A stretch of 64,000 nt of DNA, taken from NCBI RefSeq assembly GCF_900166985.1, contig NZ_FUZK01000001.1:541288-605287 (forward strand), in the 5' to 3' direction. Positions 17,448 to 26,611 of the stretch are shown one piece after another. Origin of the DNA: Acholeplasma oculi (lineage in GTDB: Bacteria; Bacillota_I; Bacilli_A; Acholeplasmatales; Acholeplasmataceae). The notes beneath the pieces are model-generated. The model made no database searches, had not been told where the DNA came from, and saw only the letters and a program-made list of their open reading frames with translations. How positions within the stretch are numbered: the first letter of the stretch is position 1; each line of letters begins with the position of its first letter. Made by a program: the position numbers and the translations under genes.

Positions 17448-18354
17448 ATATATTCTCCCCTTGTGAAAATAATGTTTGTCCATTCAGAAAATCTCTTACC
17501 ATCATACGTTTCTTTCCAGCTTGTTGTAACTCAAGTATTTCAAGTGCTTGACCGTTACAACCGATGAAAAGTCTCTTTTGAGATATGAGTATCTTTCCTG
17601 GGCTTAAGTCTATTATATCACTAACTAATGATTGAAATACCTTGATCGTTGTACCTTTATACTCAAAATGTGCTCCAATATCAGGACTTAACCCTCTTAC
17701 ACGGTTGTGGTTATAGATTGCATTTTGATTAAAATCTAGTGATTCATCACTATATTTTAATGTATAAGCAAACGTAACTAAGCTTTCATCTTGTTTTTCT
17801 TTATGATACGTTCCAAGTAAAAGATCATCCATTCTTTTTTCTAAAAGATCTCTTCCAGCAATAGATAGTTTTTGACTTAATGTTAAATAATTATCTTGAT
17901 CTTCAATAGTAACTTTAACGTGTTCAATCATATCACCTGAGTCCATTTTAAAAGCCATTTCCATTAAAGTAATACCCGTTTCTTTAAGTCCATTAAATAA
18001 TGCATATTGAATCGGTGCACCACCTCTTAAACTAGGAAGTAATGAACCATGAATATTGACAGCTTTTACTTTATCTAATAAAGCCTTAGGTAATATTTGA
18101 CCATAACTTGCAGTAATAATTAATTTAGGTTTTTTATCTATAATGTATTGATAATTTTCTTTAAGTTTTTCTGGTTGAAATACTTCAATCCCATAGGATT
18201 TTGCTAATTTTTTAACCGGGGACTCTGTTAAAACTTTTTTTCTTCCTACATAACTATCTGGTTGCGTAACAACCAGAGAAACATCATACTTTTTCTCAAT
18301 CAACATCTTTAGTATTGGTACTGAGAATTCCGGTGTTCCCATAAATACGATCAT
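17440..18354 (-). CDS. fmt: Methionyl-tRNA formyltransferase
   Basis: Formylates initiator Met-tRNA. The formyltransferase fold shows FMGTPEFSVPIL at the N-terminus and the catalytic region NIHGSLLPSLRGGAP (N100, H102), with the partner Asp in KMDSGD (about 138). At 304 residues it is full length, including the C-terminal tRNA-binding domain. It lies 12 bases after priA, the priA-fmt pairing seen across Firmicutes. The def gene is not in the window. Confidence 0.97.
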   Translation of the reverse strand: MIVFMGTPEFSVPILKMLIEKKYDVSLVVTQPDSYVGRKKVLTESPVKKLAKSYGIEVFQPEKLKENYQYIIDKKPKLIITASYGQILPKALLDKVKAVNIHGSLLPSLRGGAPIQYALFNGLKETGITLMEMAFKMDSGDMIEHVKVTIEDQDNYLTLSQKLSIAGRDLLEKRMDDLLLGTYHKEKQDESLVTFAYTLKYSDESLDFNQNAIYNHNRVRGLSPDIGAHFEYKGTTIKVFQSLVSDIIDLSPGKILISQKRLFIGCNGQALEILELQQAGKKRMMVRDFLNGQTLFSQGENIYE

Positions 18355-18366
18355 TTTAGCTCCTTT

Positions 18367-20631
18367 TTAGTACCAAATGATATCAGGTACTATTTTTATT
18401 TTTATTTGTTCATTGGATTTTAATAAGGAATACATTCTAGGCTCTAAGTGTTGATACTTAACCGTTAATAGCACTTGATAATGCTGATTCTCTTTTAGTT
18501 TAACACTTTGAGCAGGTCCAAGTACTTGTAAACCCATTTCAGTTAATTTTTCTTTAATCACGAATGCATGTTGATATGTTTTCAAATAACTCATTCCTAA
18601 TAGTTTAATCTGCAAGAGATTTCTAAAAGGTGGTAATTTAGAAATTTTTCGATTAGATAGTTCCTCTTGATAGAAATCAACTTCTTTATTCAAATCTTTT
18701 ATAACAAAGTGTAGCGGGTCATAGGTTTGAATAACTAAATGATTTAATGCTAATTGTTTTGACTTTTTAAGCATTAAATAGCTATCTTCATACGCTTGGT
18801 ATCTAGGTACTTTTAACCATTGATCTGCCATGAGAATTCCTACTAAATTAAATGTGTTCACCCATGAAGTCTTCAGTGCCATTTGTGTACCAATGACTAT
18901 ACGTTCTTTAGAATCATTCATAATATATTGATATAGTTTTCTATTAGATAGTGAATCTTGATCGACTCTAAGAATTGATTCTAATGGAAATAATTCTTTA
19001 ATATATTTTTCTAATTGTTCCAGTCCACTACCAACAGATTTAATCGTAGGTTTTCCACAAACCGGACAAGTTTTTTGAAAAGGTTCTTGGTGTTTTGTCA
19101 TATGAGAATAAAGCATATGATTCTTTTCACTATAATTGAGTGCAATCCCAGTTTCAGGGTCTTTAGGTACATAAGAACAGGTTCTACACATCACAAAAGG
19201 TGCGTATGATTTATGATTTAAGATAAGGAGTACTTTTTGATGATTTAGAAGACTTATCTTGATTTCTTCTTCTAAATATCTAGAAATCATTTTTGTGTGA
19301 CCTTCCATTAATTCTTTTTTCATATCAACGATAGTTATATGTTTTTCATCATCTATTAAATCTTCGGATAAATCCACTACATTTCCATTTAGAATATCTT
19401 GATATACTGAAACACTATATGTATCAGCTTCTAAACATATAGGTATATTAAGATGTCTTCCCTTTAGCTTTGCAAGTTCAACGGCATCATAATATAAGCC
19501 TTCAAATGTTTGATGTGTTGAATCATTTGCATCCACAATATAAATCAGTCCTAAATGATGCATTTGAGTAAACAACGCTTTTTTATTACCAATAATGATT
19601 TTTTCTTGACTTTCTTCGATTTGGTTATATCTTAAATACAGTTCTTTATCACTTAATTCGCTAGGTAGTTCAATCCATAACTCGTTTGGAAAGTTTTTGA
19701 TCAGTGCATCTTTAGTGGTTTCAATCATAAATCTTTCTGGCACCATGATAAATATCTTTTTACCTTGACTTAAAACTTGATTAAATATTTGATTTCTAAG
19801 TTCAATGGATTCGTTTCGATATCCCTTAAGTGCATAAATTTGATGTTTAGATAAATCTATGGGTTGATTATCTAAAGATATGTTTGAACCGGTTTTAATT
19901 TGTTGATTTCTATTAAATTTATGATGATCGATTCTTTTTTCTACCAAAAATTCTTTAATAGCCTCATGATCTATCAACCATTGAATACTGGACTTAGAAT
20001 ATTGTGCGAGCAATTCTTTTTTAGAGGTATTTCCATATGTTAAAAGATGTTGAATAATTTTTAATTGACTATCGTTTTTTCTAATCTCTGGTTCTTTAAG
20101 TTCTATCCAAGTTTCATATGTTTGAATATTTCTTTTAGATACATGTCTTTTTATGGTTACGATACCTTGTTGTTCTAATTTTTTTAGTTTGTATAAATGT
20201 GATTTATCCTTATCTTTAATAACCCACTCTAAACGCTTATTAAATTTATGAACAAATTCATCCGGTATTTGACTTAAATCACTTGCTTGAACAACATGTT
20301 GATAAGACATCCAAAATATTTTTGGAAGTAATGTCTGCATCACATCAGAAATTAAGACATTAGGATCTTGAGTTAATGCATCAAAAAGTATAAAAAACTC
20401 ATCATCAACGATGGGTTTAATATCTATGACTTCTTCCACATATTTTTTTGCTGAATCTGATGTTTCTATGATATTGTATACAAATGCCATACGTAATGTA
20501 TCTGAAGTACCAAAAGGCACCATCACTCGCATACCTTTTTTGATATGTTGAATGTCAACTGGTTTGATAAAGTAATCATATACCGTATTTATTTGTTCAT
20601 GAGCAATATCCAAAATTACTTGTGCAATCAT
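18367..20631 (-). CDS. priA: Primosomal protein N' (PriA) homologue lacking helicase motifs
   Basis: 754 residues aligning over the whole PriA layout: N-terminal 3'-end binding domain (MIAQVILDIAHEQINTVYDY), winged helix, helicase core and C-terminal domain. Walker A should fall near 267-278 but reads ALKGYRNESIEL; the DEEH box reads VDANDST; motif III reads EADTYSVS; the QxxGRAGR region reads KSKQLALNHL. Only one Cys4 zinc site remains (C482, C485, C522, C525) instead of two. ATPase activity looks lost. The start at 20631 is chosen because a ribosome binding site and a promoter (20651-20659) lie just before it. Confidence 0.9.
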   Translation of the reverse strand: MIAQVILDIAHEQINTVYDYFIKPVDIQHIKKGMRVMVPFGTSDTLRMAFVYNIIETSDSAKKYVEEVIDIKPIVDDEFFILFDALTQDPNVLISDVMQTLLPKIFWMSYQHVVQASDLSQIPDEFVHKFNKRLEWVIKDKDKSHLYKLKKLEQQGIVTIKRHVSKRNIQTYETWIELKEPEIRKNDSQLKIIQHLLTYGNTSKKELLAQYSKSSIQWLIDHEAIKEFLVEKRIDHHKFNRNQQIKTGSNISLDNQPIDLSKHQIYALKGYRNESIELRNQIFNQVLSQGKKIFIMVPERFMIETTKDALIKNFPNELWIELPSELSDKELYLRYNQIEESQEKIIIGNKKALFTQMHHLGLIYIVDANDSTHQTFEGLYYDAVELAKLKGRHLNIPICLEADTYSVSVYQDILNGNVVDLSEDLIDDEKHITIVDMKKELMEGHTKMISRYLEEEIKISLLNHQKVLLILNHKSYAPFVMCRTCSYVPKDPETGIALNYSEKNHMLYSHMTKHQEPFQKTCPVCGKPTIKSVGSGLEQLEKYIKELFPLESILRVDQDSLSNRKLYQYIMNDSKERIVIGTQMALKTSWVNTFNLVGILMADQWLKVPRYQAYEDSYLMLKKSKQLALNHLVIQTYDPLHFVIKDLNKEVDFYQEELSNRKISKLPPFRNLLQIKLLGMSYLKTYQHAFVIKEKLTEMGLQVLGPAQSVKLKENQHYQVLLTVKYQHLEPRMYSLLKSNEQIKIKIVPDIIWY

Positions 20632-20650
20632 CCAAACACCTTCCTTAAAT

Positions 20651-20659
20651 ATTATATCA
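20651..20659 (-). promoter_or_regulatory. Extended -10 promoter of priA
   Basis: TGATATAAT on the minus strand, an extended -10 (TGnTATAAT) 20 bases before the chosen priA start, with no clear -35. The terminator at 20724-20750 separates it from rbfA. Confidence 0.55.
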
Positions 20660-20723
20660 TTGATTGATCTTATTTTTGATGTGAGCGTGCTAAATTTGAT
20701 GGGGTATTTACCCATTATTTCAT

Positions 20724-20750
20724 AAAAAAATAACTAATTGCTTAGTTATT
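20724..20750 (-). terminator. Terminator of the rimP-nusA-infB-rbfA operon
   Basis: A 9-bp stem AATAACTAA/TTAGTTATT with a 4-nt loop is followed by seven T on the minus strand, 20 bases after rbfA. Confidence 0.8.
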
Positions 20751-20769
20751 CTTTTTAACACGTTGATAT

Positions 20770-21117
20770 TTATTTTTTATTGATTTCTGATAGAAGTTTG
20801 TGAATATGATTTCCATATGCTAATGCTTCATCAAATTTAAAAATTAAATCAGGTATTTTTCTGATGTTATCAATGCGTTCTGCTAATCTCATACGGATTT
20901 CTTTTTTACTAGATTCTAGTAGTTCTTGACAACGTACTCTTAATGCCTCATCATCGTGTATGATTGTATAGTATATGGTTGCAAAACTTAAATCTCTCGT
21001 AACTTTTGTTTCTGTTATTGTAATATAACCTACTTGCGTGTTTCTAACAACATCATTAATAATATGAACAATTTCTCTTAAAATTCTAGAGGCTAATCGA
21101 TCTGTTGTAATACTCAT
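20770..21117 (-). CDS. rbfA: Ribosome-binding factor A
   Basis: Assists 30S subunit maturation by binding 16S rRNA near helix 1. The 115-residue KH-like protein carries the family features RLASRILREIVHIIND at the N-terminus and the conserved MRLAERIDNIRKIPDL. The ATG at 21117 is used because TTGAGGT sits at the correct distance; the upstream TTG of the longer frame is part of that site. It overlaps the end of infB, and the pair is translationally coupled. Confidence 0.95.
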   Translation of the reverse strand: MSITTDRLASRILREIVHIINDVVRNTQVGYITITETKVTRDLSFATIYYTIIHDDEALRVRCQELLESSKKEIRMRLAERIDNIRKIPDLIFKFDEALAYGNHIHKLLSEINKK

Positions 21118-21121
21118 TGTT

Positions 21122-22957
21122 TTATACCTCAACTTCTCTTTCGATAGATGCTTCGATGATATCTCCTACTTTTAAGTCATTGTAGTTTTCAATACTTAAG
21201 CCAAATTCAAATCCTTGGCGTACTTCTTTAACATCATCTTTACCACGTTTTAAGCTTGATAATTTACCTTTGTAAACTACAACACCTTCTCTAATAACTG
21301 TAACTTTTGCATCACGTTTGATTGAACCATCTGTAACATAACTACCTGCAATTGTACCAATCTTTGAGAATGTAAATAGTTGTCTAACTTCTGCTTGTCC
21401 TGTTACAATTTCTTCAAACACAGGTTCTAACATACCTTTAAGCGCTTTTTCAATATCTTCTGTGATACGGTATACCACATTATATAAACGAATTTCAACG
21501 CCTACAGAATCAGCAAGAGATTTAACTGCAGCAGTTGGTCTTACATTAAAGCCCATAACAATTGCTTTACTTGCAGATGCTAATTGAACATCTGTTTCGG
21601 ATATTGCTCCAACACCAGAACGAACAATATTGACATGGAATCCTTCAATATCAATCTTATCAAGCATTCCTTTTAAAGCTTCAATAGAACCTTGAACGTC
21701 ACCTTTTAATACAATATTTAATACTTTTTGACCATCATCTTGAGCACCAAACATAGATTCTAATGATGTTGCTTTTTGTTGTTTACTAATATTTTCACGT
21801 TCTTTAGCTGAACGTGCTTGAGATGTTTGTCTTGCAACTTTCTCATCAGTAAATACCATGAAGATATCCCCTGCATGAGGAACTTCATCTAAACCAGTGA
21901 TTTCTACTGGTGTACCTGGTAATGCTTCAGTGAAGCGTCTCTTTAAATCATCATTCATCGTACGAATACGACCAAATGTATTACCAATAACAATAATATC
22001 TCCAATTTTTAACGTACCATTTTCAACAATAACTGTTGCTACTGGACCTCTTCCTTTATCAAGAGATGCCTCAATAACAGTTCCTCTTGCAGGTCGTTTT
22101 GGATTTGCTTTTAAATCTTCCATTTCAGCAAGTAATAAAATAACATCTAATAAATCATCAATACCTATTTTCTTTAATGCTGAGACCTCAACATAAGGAG
22201 TTTTTCCTCCCCATTTTTCTGGAGATAAATCATGTGCTGATAATTCAGACATGACATTATCTGGGTTTGCTTGAGGTTTATCAATTTTGTTGATAGCAAC
22301 AATAATTGGAACACCTGATGCTTTTGCATGTTGTAAAGCCTCAATTGTTTGTGGTTTAACACCATCATCCGCTGCGACAACTAAAATAACAATATCCGTT
22401 ACCTTCGCACCTCTTGCACGCATTTCAGTAAATGCGGCGTGACCTGGTGTATCAATAAATGTAATCTTTTCACCTTGATGCTCTACTTGATATGCCCCAA
22501 TATGCTGTGTAATACCTCCCGCTTCGCCTGGTGCGACACGAGATTTTCTGATTGAGTCTAAAAGTGTAGTCTTTCCGTGGTCAACGTGACCCATGATTGT
22601 GATGATTGGACTTCTTTTTACTAAATCTTTTGGATCATCAATGATTTCCATTTCATCATATCTTGTTAAATCTGTAATAACCTCATCTTTTAATTCAATA
22701 CCTAAATCAAGTGCAATTAATTCAACCGTTTCACGGTCTAAAATTTGGTTAACAGATGTCATGATACCTAATCCCATTAACTTTTTAATCAATACTGCAT
22801 TTGCTAGGTATAATTCAGATGCAATGTCTGATACCGTCATTTCTGGACGGTAAATCAGCTCCTTAGGCATTGATTTAACCTCTTTTGGTCTGCTTTGTTG
22901 ACTTACTGGTTTATGAAAACTCTTTTTAATTGGCTTTTTGATTGGTTGTTTTGCCAT
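21122..22957 (-). CDS. infB: Translation initiation factor IF-2
   Basis: GTPase that brings initiator tRNA to the ribosome. The G domain has GHVDHGKT (123-130), DTPGHAAF and NKIDKP; then follow the two beta-barrels and the C2 domain. At 611 residues it is short because the long charged N-terminal extension of Bacilli is reduced to about 30 residues, as is usual in Mollicutes. It sits in the conserved order nusA-ylxR-ylxQ-infB-rbfA. Confidence 0.98.
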   Translation of the reverse strand: MAKQPIKKPIKKSFHKPVSQQSRPKEVKSMPKELIYRPEMTVSDIASELYLANAVLIKKLMGLGIMTSVNQILDRETVELIALDLGIELKDEVITDLTRYDEMEIIDDPKDLVKRSPIITIMGHVDHGKTTLLDSIRKSRVAPGEAGGITQHIGAYQVEHQGEKITFIDTPGHAAFTEMRARGAKVTDIVILVVAADDGVKPQTIEALQHAKASGVPIIVAINKIDKPQANPDNVMSELSAHDLSPEKWGGKTPYVEVSALKKIGIDDLLDVILLLAEMEDLKANPKRPARGTVIEASLDKGRGPVATVIVENGTLKIGDIIVIGNTFGRIRTMNDDLKRRFTEALPGTPVEITGLDEVPHAGDIFMVFTDEKVARQTSQARSAKERENISKQQKATSLESMFGAQDDGQKVLNIVLKGDVQGSIEALKGMLDKIDIEGFHVNIVRSGVGAISETDVQLASASKAIVMGFNVRPTAAVKSLADSVGVEIRLYNVVYRITEDIEKALKGMLEPVFEEIVTGQAEVRQLFTFSKIGTIAGSYVTDGSIKRDAKVTVIREGVVVYKGKLSSLKRGKDDVKEVRQGFEFGLSIENYNDLKVGDIIEASIEREVEV

Positions 22958-22973
22958 ATTTCATCAATCCTTT

Positions 22974-23252
22974 CTATTTCAGCAACATACTAAATCCTTT
23001 ATCCTTTATTCCTATGACTTTAATATTTTTCTTTCCAACAGCACTTGATAATTCCTCTGTTGTATATCTATCCATTAATTCCACTTGATAAGTTTGGGTT
23101 TTATCACTGATTCTTTTTTTTGTATTTTCGCTTGCATCATTTGCTAGTAAAACTAGAAACACTTCTTTTTTTCTAAGTGCTATAACGACTTCGTCCGCAC
23201 CTAAAACAAGTTTTTTTGCAACATATGCAAGTCCTAAAGCGCCTTTATTCAT
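22974..23252 (-). CDS. L7Ae-family RNA-binding protein YlxQ
   Basis: 92-residue protein of the L7Ae/L30e fold, which binds kink-turn RNA. Visible features are GLAYVAKKLVLGADEVVIALRK near the start (split here only in description) and LLANDASENTKKRI, the conserved xxANDAS segment of the family. It overlaps ylxR by 4 bases and precedes infB, the standard Firmicute position. Its RNA target is unknown; a ribosome-assembly role is presumed from the neighbourhood. Confidence 0.9.
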   Translation of the reverse strand: MNKGALGLAYVAKKLVLGADEVVIALRKKEVFLVLLANDASENTKKRISDKTQTYQVELMDRYTTEELSSAVGKKNIKVIGIKDKGFSMLLK

Positions 23253-23509
23253 AGTAAATTCATCAATTCATCATAAATAGTACTCGGAACATCAACTTCC
23301 AGTTTTCTATCTAGGGCTTTAGATTTTTTAGCGAGTTCAATCACTTCTTTTGAAAGTGTAAGATATGCACCTCGACCGTTTGCTTTACCTTTAAGGTCAA
23401 CCATGACATTGCCTTCTTTGTCAGCAACCACACGAATCAAATCTTTTTTAGGTAATACATTCTTAGTCACAACACAAGTTCTTAATGGAACTTTTTTTAC
23501 AGGCTTCAT
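23249..23509 (-). CDS. YlxR (DUF448) RNA-binding protein
   Basis: 86-residue basic protein with the family motif PLRTCVVTKN and the GRGAYLT segment. The B. subtilis homologue YlxR has been reported as an RNase P modulator (RnpM), and the family is found between nusA and infB, as here. The start follows a GGAGG site 12 bases after nusA. Confidence 0.93.
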   Translation of the reverse strand: MKPVKKVPLRTCVVTKNVLPKKDLIRVVADKEGNVMVDLKGKANGRGAYLTLSKEVIELAKKSKALDRKLEVDVPSTIYDELMNLL

Positions 23510-23521
23510 ATAAAAACCTCC

Positions 23522-24598
23522 TTAATAAATAATTCCTTCTTTTGCAGCATCGGTTTCAGATTTAATATCAATAGACCATCCACTTGCTTGAACTGCAAGT
23601 TTAACGTTTTGTCCAAGTTTTCCGATAGCTAATGATAATTGCGCATCTGGAACAATTGCAAGTGCTGTTTTCTCTTTAGGATTAACCTTTGTTACAGCTA
23701 CTACCGGTGCAGGTTGTAAGGATTGAGCGATTAATTCTTTTTCGTTATCGCTCCATCTGAATAAATCAATTTTTTCACCGGATAAGAATTTAGAAATTTC
23801 TTTAATACGTGAACCACCTTCACCAACGGTTGCTCCAATGACATCGACATTCTCGTTGTTTGAACGTAATCCCACTTTAGAACGATCACCTGGATCTCTA
23901 GAAATTCCTAAGACTTCAATGGTACCATCTTTGATTTCAGGAACATATTCTTCTAATAGTCTTGTAACTAAAGCAACATGTGTTCTAGAAACATAGATTT
24001 TAGGTCCTTTAGTTTTCATTTCTACATCGGTAACATAAACTTTAATTCTGTCTCCAACATGGAATTTATCTGTAGGTAATGATTCCTTTTTAGGTAACAT
24101 TGTAATTACATCTTTATTAATTTCAATACGATAAAAATCTTGTTCAACCTCTAAAACTTTTGCATTAACCATTTCATATTGCAATTGTTTTAAACCTTGA
24201 TAGATATTTTCTTTCTTGATTTGATTTAAAACTTCATTAAAACGATGTTTTAAATCACGTGATGCATTATAACTGAAATCACCTGGTTCGATTTTTACTT
24301 CTAATAATTGATTTTCTTTTGCTTTTGGATTCAGTGCTTTAGCATCATCTAACTTAATAAATGTATACTTTTTATCTAAATCTAAACTCAATTCACCTTC
24401 TGGTAACACAAAGTATTGTCCAAAGATTAAAAGTTCATTTTTCTCTTCTTTGAATTCTACTCGACACGTTTGAACACCAAGTTGTTTTTTACATGCAGCG
24501 ATTAACCCTTGTTCAAAAGCGAGATACACTTGTTCCTTTGTTAAATCGTTGTCATTTGCTACTTCTTCGATGTTTTGAAAAAATGCTTTATTAATCAT
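23522..24598 (-). CDS. nusA: Transcription termination/antitermination factor NusA
   Basis: Binds RNA polymerase and nascent RNA, promoting pausing and intrinsic termination. The 358 residues comprise the N-terminal polymerase-binding domain, an S1 domain (about 130-200) and two KH domains (GLRSNNENVDVIGATVGEGG and LSLAIGKLGQNVKLA regions). The acidic repeats found in proteobacterial NusA are absent, as is normal in Firmicutes. Second gene of the rimP operon, whose leader may be an autoregulatory attenuator. Confidence 0.97.
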   Translation of the reverse strand: MINKAFFQNIEEVANDNDLTKEQVYLAFEQGLIAACKKQLGVQTCRVEFKEEKNELLIFGQYFVLPEGELSLDLDKKYTFIKLDDAKALNPKAKENQLLEVKIEPGDFSYNASRDLKHRFNEVLNQIKKENIYQGLKQLQYEMVNAKVLEVEQDFYRIEINKDVITMLPKKESLPTDKFHVGDRIKVYVTDVEMKTKGPKIYVSRTHVALVTRLLEEYVPEIKDGTIEVLGISRDPGDRSKVGLRSNNENVDVIGATVGEGGSRIKEISKFLSGEKIDLFRWSDNEKELIAQSLQPAPVVAVTKVNPKEKTALAIVPDAQLSLAIGKLGQNVKLAVQASGWSIDIKSETDAAKEGIIY

Positions 24599-24612
24599 TT
24601 TTCTTTCTCTCC

Positions 24613-25047
24613 TTAAAATTTGACTGCTTGTCTAATAAATTTAATATTTTGGTACTTAATTTCGATTTTCTTAGGTCTACCTTTGATGAAGAAACTAATG
24701 GTCAGTAGATCATCAACAACATCATTCAATGTTGCATCGCCAATGAATATATCGGATTCGATATAAACATATGAACCTATTTGATTTCTTACCTCATCTA
24801 ATGTTTTAAGAGGCCTTTCAATTCCAACAGTAGAAAGTTGTAGAAAATAATCATCATCCATATCGTCATTAATAGAATCCAAGACTTCCATATGAAGTTG
24901 TTCTAACTCCTTATGTTCCATCACTGCATCAATAACGATCGATAAGATTTTTTCTTTACCCATTTTCTCTGTAACAATTTCATAAAGTGTCAAATCATGT
25001 TGTTTAAGTATTTCAATGACTTTATCTTCAATTAATTTTATATTCAT
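24613..25047 (-). CDS. rimP: Ribosome maturation factor RimP
   Basis: Needed for 30S subunit assembly. The 144-residue protein shows the two-domain family pattern: MNIKLIEDKVIEILKQHDL at the start, then SILSIVIDA-type strand, and the conserved VGIERPLKTLDE linking to the C-terminal Sm-like barrel. The ATG at 25047 has a strong GGAGGAT site; a longer frame runs into the leader hairpin and lacks one. First gene of the rimP-nusA-ylxR-ylxQ-infB-rbfA operon. Confidence 0.94.
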   Translation of the reverse strand: MNIKLIEDKVIEILKQHDLTLYEIVTEKMGKEKILSIVIDAVMEHKELEQLHMEVLDSINDDMDDDYFLQLSTVGIERPLKTLDEVRNQIGSYVYIESDIFIGDATLNDVVDDLLTISFFIKGRPKKIEIKYQNIKFIRQAVKF

Positions 25048-25059
25048 TTCATATCCTCC

Positions 25060-25090
25060 AAAAAATAAGTGAGAACCAACCAGCCCCACT
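25060..25090 (-). promoter_or_regulatory. Putative attenuator in the rimP-nusA leader
   Basis: The ~50-nt leader contains AGTGGGG paired with TTCTCACT (with G-U pairs, 25084-25090 with 25068-25075). It is followed by a TTATTTTTT run and then directly by the rimP ribosome binding site. It looks like a weak, NusA-sensitive terminator. B. subtilis nusA is, to my knowledge, autoregulated by attenuation in the same leader; the parallel here is inference. Confidence 0.45.
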
Positions 25091-25104
25091 CATCTTCAGC
25101 TAAA

Positions 25105-25133
25105 ATTATACCATTTATTTATATAAATGACAA
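25105..25133 (-). promoter_or_regulatory. rimP operon promoter
   Basis: TTGTCA (25128-25133), 17-base spacer, TATAAT (25105-25110) on the minus strand. The -35 hexamer is shared, in the opposite sense, with the coaD promoter. Confidence 0.8.
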
Positions 25134-25157
25134 GAAGTAAGTAAATTGTGTTACAAT
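25128..25157 (+). promoter_or_regulatory. coaD promoter
   Basis: TGACAA (25128-25133), 18-base spacer, TACAAT (25152-25157). It overlaps the divergent rimP -35 completely. Confidence 0.5.
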
Positions 25158-25184
25158 ATTTCTATCTAAAGAGAGGTTTATTTT

Positions 25185-25664
25185 ATGAAAAAAGGTTTAT
25201 ACCCTGGATCTTTTGATCCACTCACACTAGGACATTTAGATGTTATAACAAGAGCATCCGAACTTGTCGATGAGTTACACGTCGTTGTTGCTGATAACCC
25301 AAAGAAGAAATATGCTTTTTCAACTGATGAACGTATCGAAATGATCAAAAAAGTGACACAAGATATGCCAAATATTGTTGTATCTTATACTTCAGATTTA
25401 GTTGTTCGATATGCAGAACTTCATCAAATAAAGGTTTTATTCAGAGGTTTAAGAAATATTGCTGATTATGAAAATGAGTATATGCTCTATCAGTTTAACC
25501 GTAATATCAATCCACATGTTGAAACTGTTGTATTATTTCCATCTTCTAGAAACCATTTTGTTTCTTCTTCTAGTATCAAAGAACTTGTTTACCATGATGC
25601 AGATATCAGTCCTTATATTCCAGAGGAACTTGTATCCATGGTCAAAGAAAAACTATCCAAATAA
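25185..25664 (+). CDS. coaD: Phosphopantetheine adenylyltransferase
   Basis: Fourth step of coenzyme A synthesis, joining ATP and 4'-phosphopantetheine. The nucleotidyltransferase motif YPGSFDPLTLGH (residues 6-17) and the C-terminal SSSSIKE loop are present, as is the LFRGLRN segment. At 159 residues it is full length. It is monocistronic, divergent from rimP, with a GAGAGG ribosome binding site and a terminator 7 bases after its stop. Confidence 0.97.
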   Translation: MKKGLYPGSFDPLTLGHLDVITRASELVDELHVVVADNPKKKYAFSTDERIEMIKKVTQDMPNIVVSYTSDLVVRYAELHQIKVLFRGLRNIADYENEYMLYQFNRNINPHVETVVLFPSSRNHFVSSSSIKELVYHDADISPYIPEELVSMVKEKLSK

Positions 25665-25670
25665 AAATTA

Positions 25671-25704
25671 AAAAAAGAGAAATTCTAAGTGAATTTCTCT
25701 TTTC
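25671..25704. terminator. Bidirectional terminator between coaD and galM
   Basis: Stem AAAAGAGAAATTC/GAATTTCTCTTTT with a 5-nt loop and A/T runs on both sides. Confidence 0.85.
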
Positions 25705-25705
25705 A

Positions 25706-26611
25706 TTATATCGTGCTTATTTGATAATCAATATAAAAATCATAAGGTTCATTTGCTTTTAATAAAACAAAATCACTTTGTGGTTTTTGACATTCAATTG
25801 CAACCCCACTATATACACTTAACTTTTGTGCATGATTCAAATCTGTAGTTGTTGGTTTATTTTGTGTATAGACCACTAAAGCATCATAATTTGTAAAAAC
25901 ACTGAGTTTTAAATGACCATTTATTAAATCTAATGCGTGTTTTTGTTTCAATATAAAAATATCATCGAGTTCATTATCTTTTTGAATATTTAATGTTTTA
26001 AGTACTCTGTAATCTCTTTTTGTATTTTCAACATGAACTCGATCCTTAAAAATACCTGATGCATCTTGTGAAAGATATGTATCTGAATATATTTTAAGTT
26101 GATGGTTTGATAAGTCTTTATCACCATTTAAATTAAAGTATGGATGAAATGTCATATTGCATAAGGTATCTTTGTCTGATCGAGCTTGATGTCTAACTCT
26201 AAGTGTATTGCCAATTAACTGATATGTAACCATAACTTTCATATGACCTTGGTATCTGTCTTCTCTATCTTTAACTTCTAAGGCATAGATTACAAGGTCA
26301 TTGGCAACTTCCTTAGTTTCAAATTTTTTTAACGAAAACTTAGATGGACCACCATGCATTAAAAATGAATCCTCATTAAAATCTACAAAGGGTAAATTTC
26401 TCTCGAGTTTATGGAGTTTACCAGCTGTTCTTCCCATTGTTCTTCCATAACTTAATGTATTTTCTATATATAAATCATAGGTTTTAGGAGTTGATAATAT
26501 AGGTATTTGAACACCATCTTTTTTTAAATATACTTGATAAACACCAGCAGCAAAATCAATAGTTTCTACAATTAAGTGTTCATTTTCTAATCTTGTTACG
26601 TTATAATTCAT
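25706..26611 (-). CDS. Aldose 1-epimerase (galactose mutarotase family)
   Basis: Interconverts alpha and beta anomers of hexoses. The GalM pattern is visible: GRTAGKLHKLE near residue 55, the histidine-bearing MTFHPYFNLNGD near 150, and the C-terminal SGVAIECQKPQ with the catalytic glutamate. At 301 residues it is typical. It follows a HAD hydrolase with a 4-base overlap, suggesting a two-gene sugar-metabolism operon. Exact sugar not deducible. Confidence 0.9.
   Translation of the reverse strand: MNYNVTRLENEHLIVETIDFAAGVYQVYLKKDGVQIPILSTPKTYDLYIENTLSYGRTMGRTAGKLHKLERNLPFVDFNEDSFLMHGGPSKFSLKKFETKEVANDLVIYALEVKDREDRYQGHMKVMVTYQLIGNTLRVRHQARSDKDTLCNMTFHPYFNLNGDKDLSNHQLKIYSDTYLSQDASGIFKDRVHVENTKRDYRVLKTLNIQKDNELDDIFILKQKHALDLINGHLKLSVFTNYDALVVYTQNKPTTTDLNHAQKLSVYSGVAIECQKPQSDFVLLKANEPYDFYIDYQISTI

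Noticed and set aside
20632-20715. N-terminal extension of priA
   Set aside because: It lies upstream of the probable promoter and has no ribosome binding site; PriA proteins begin like the shorter form.
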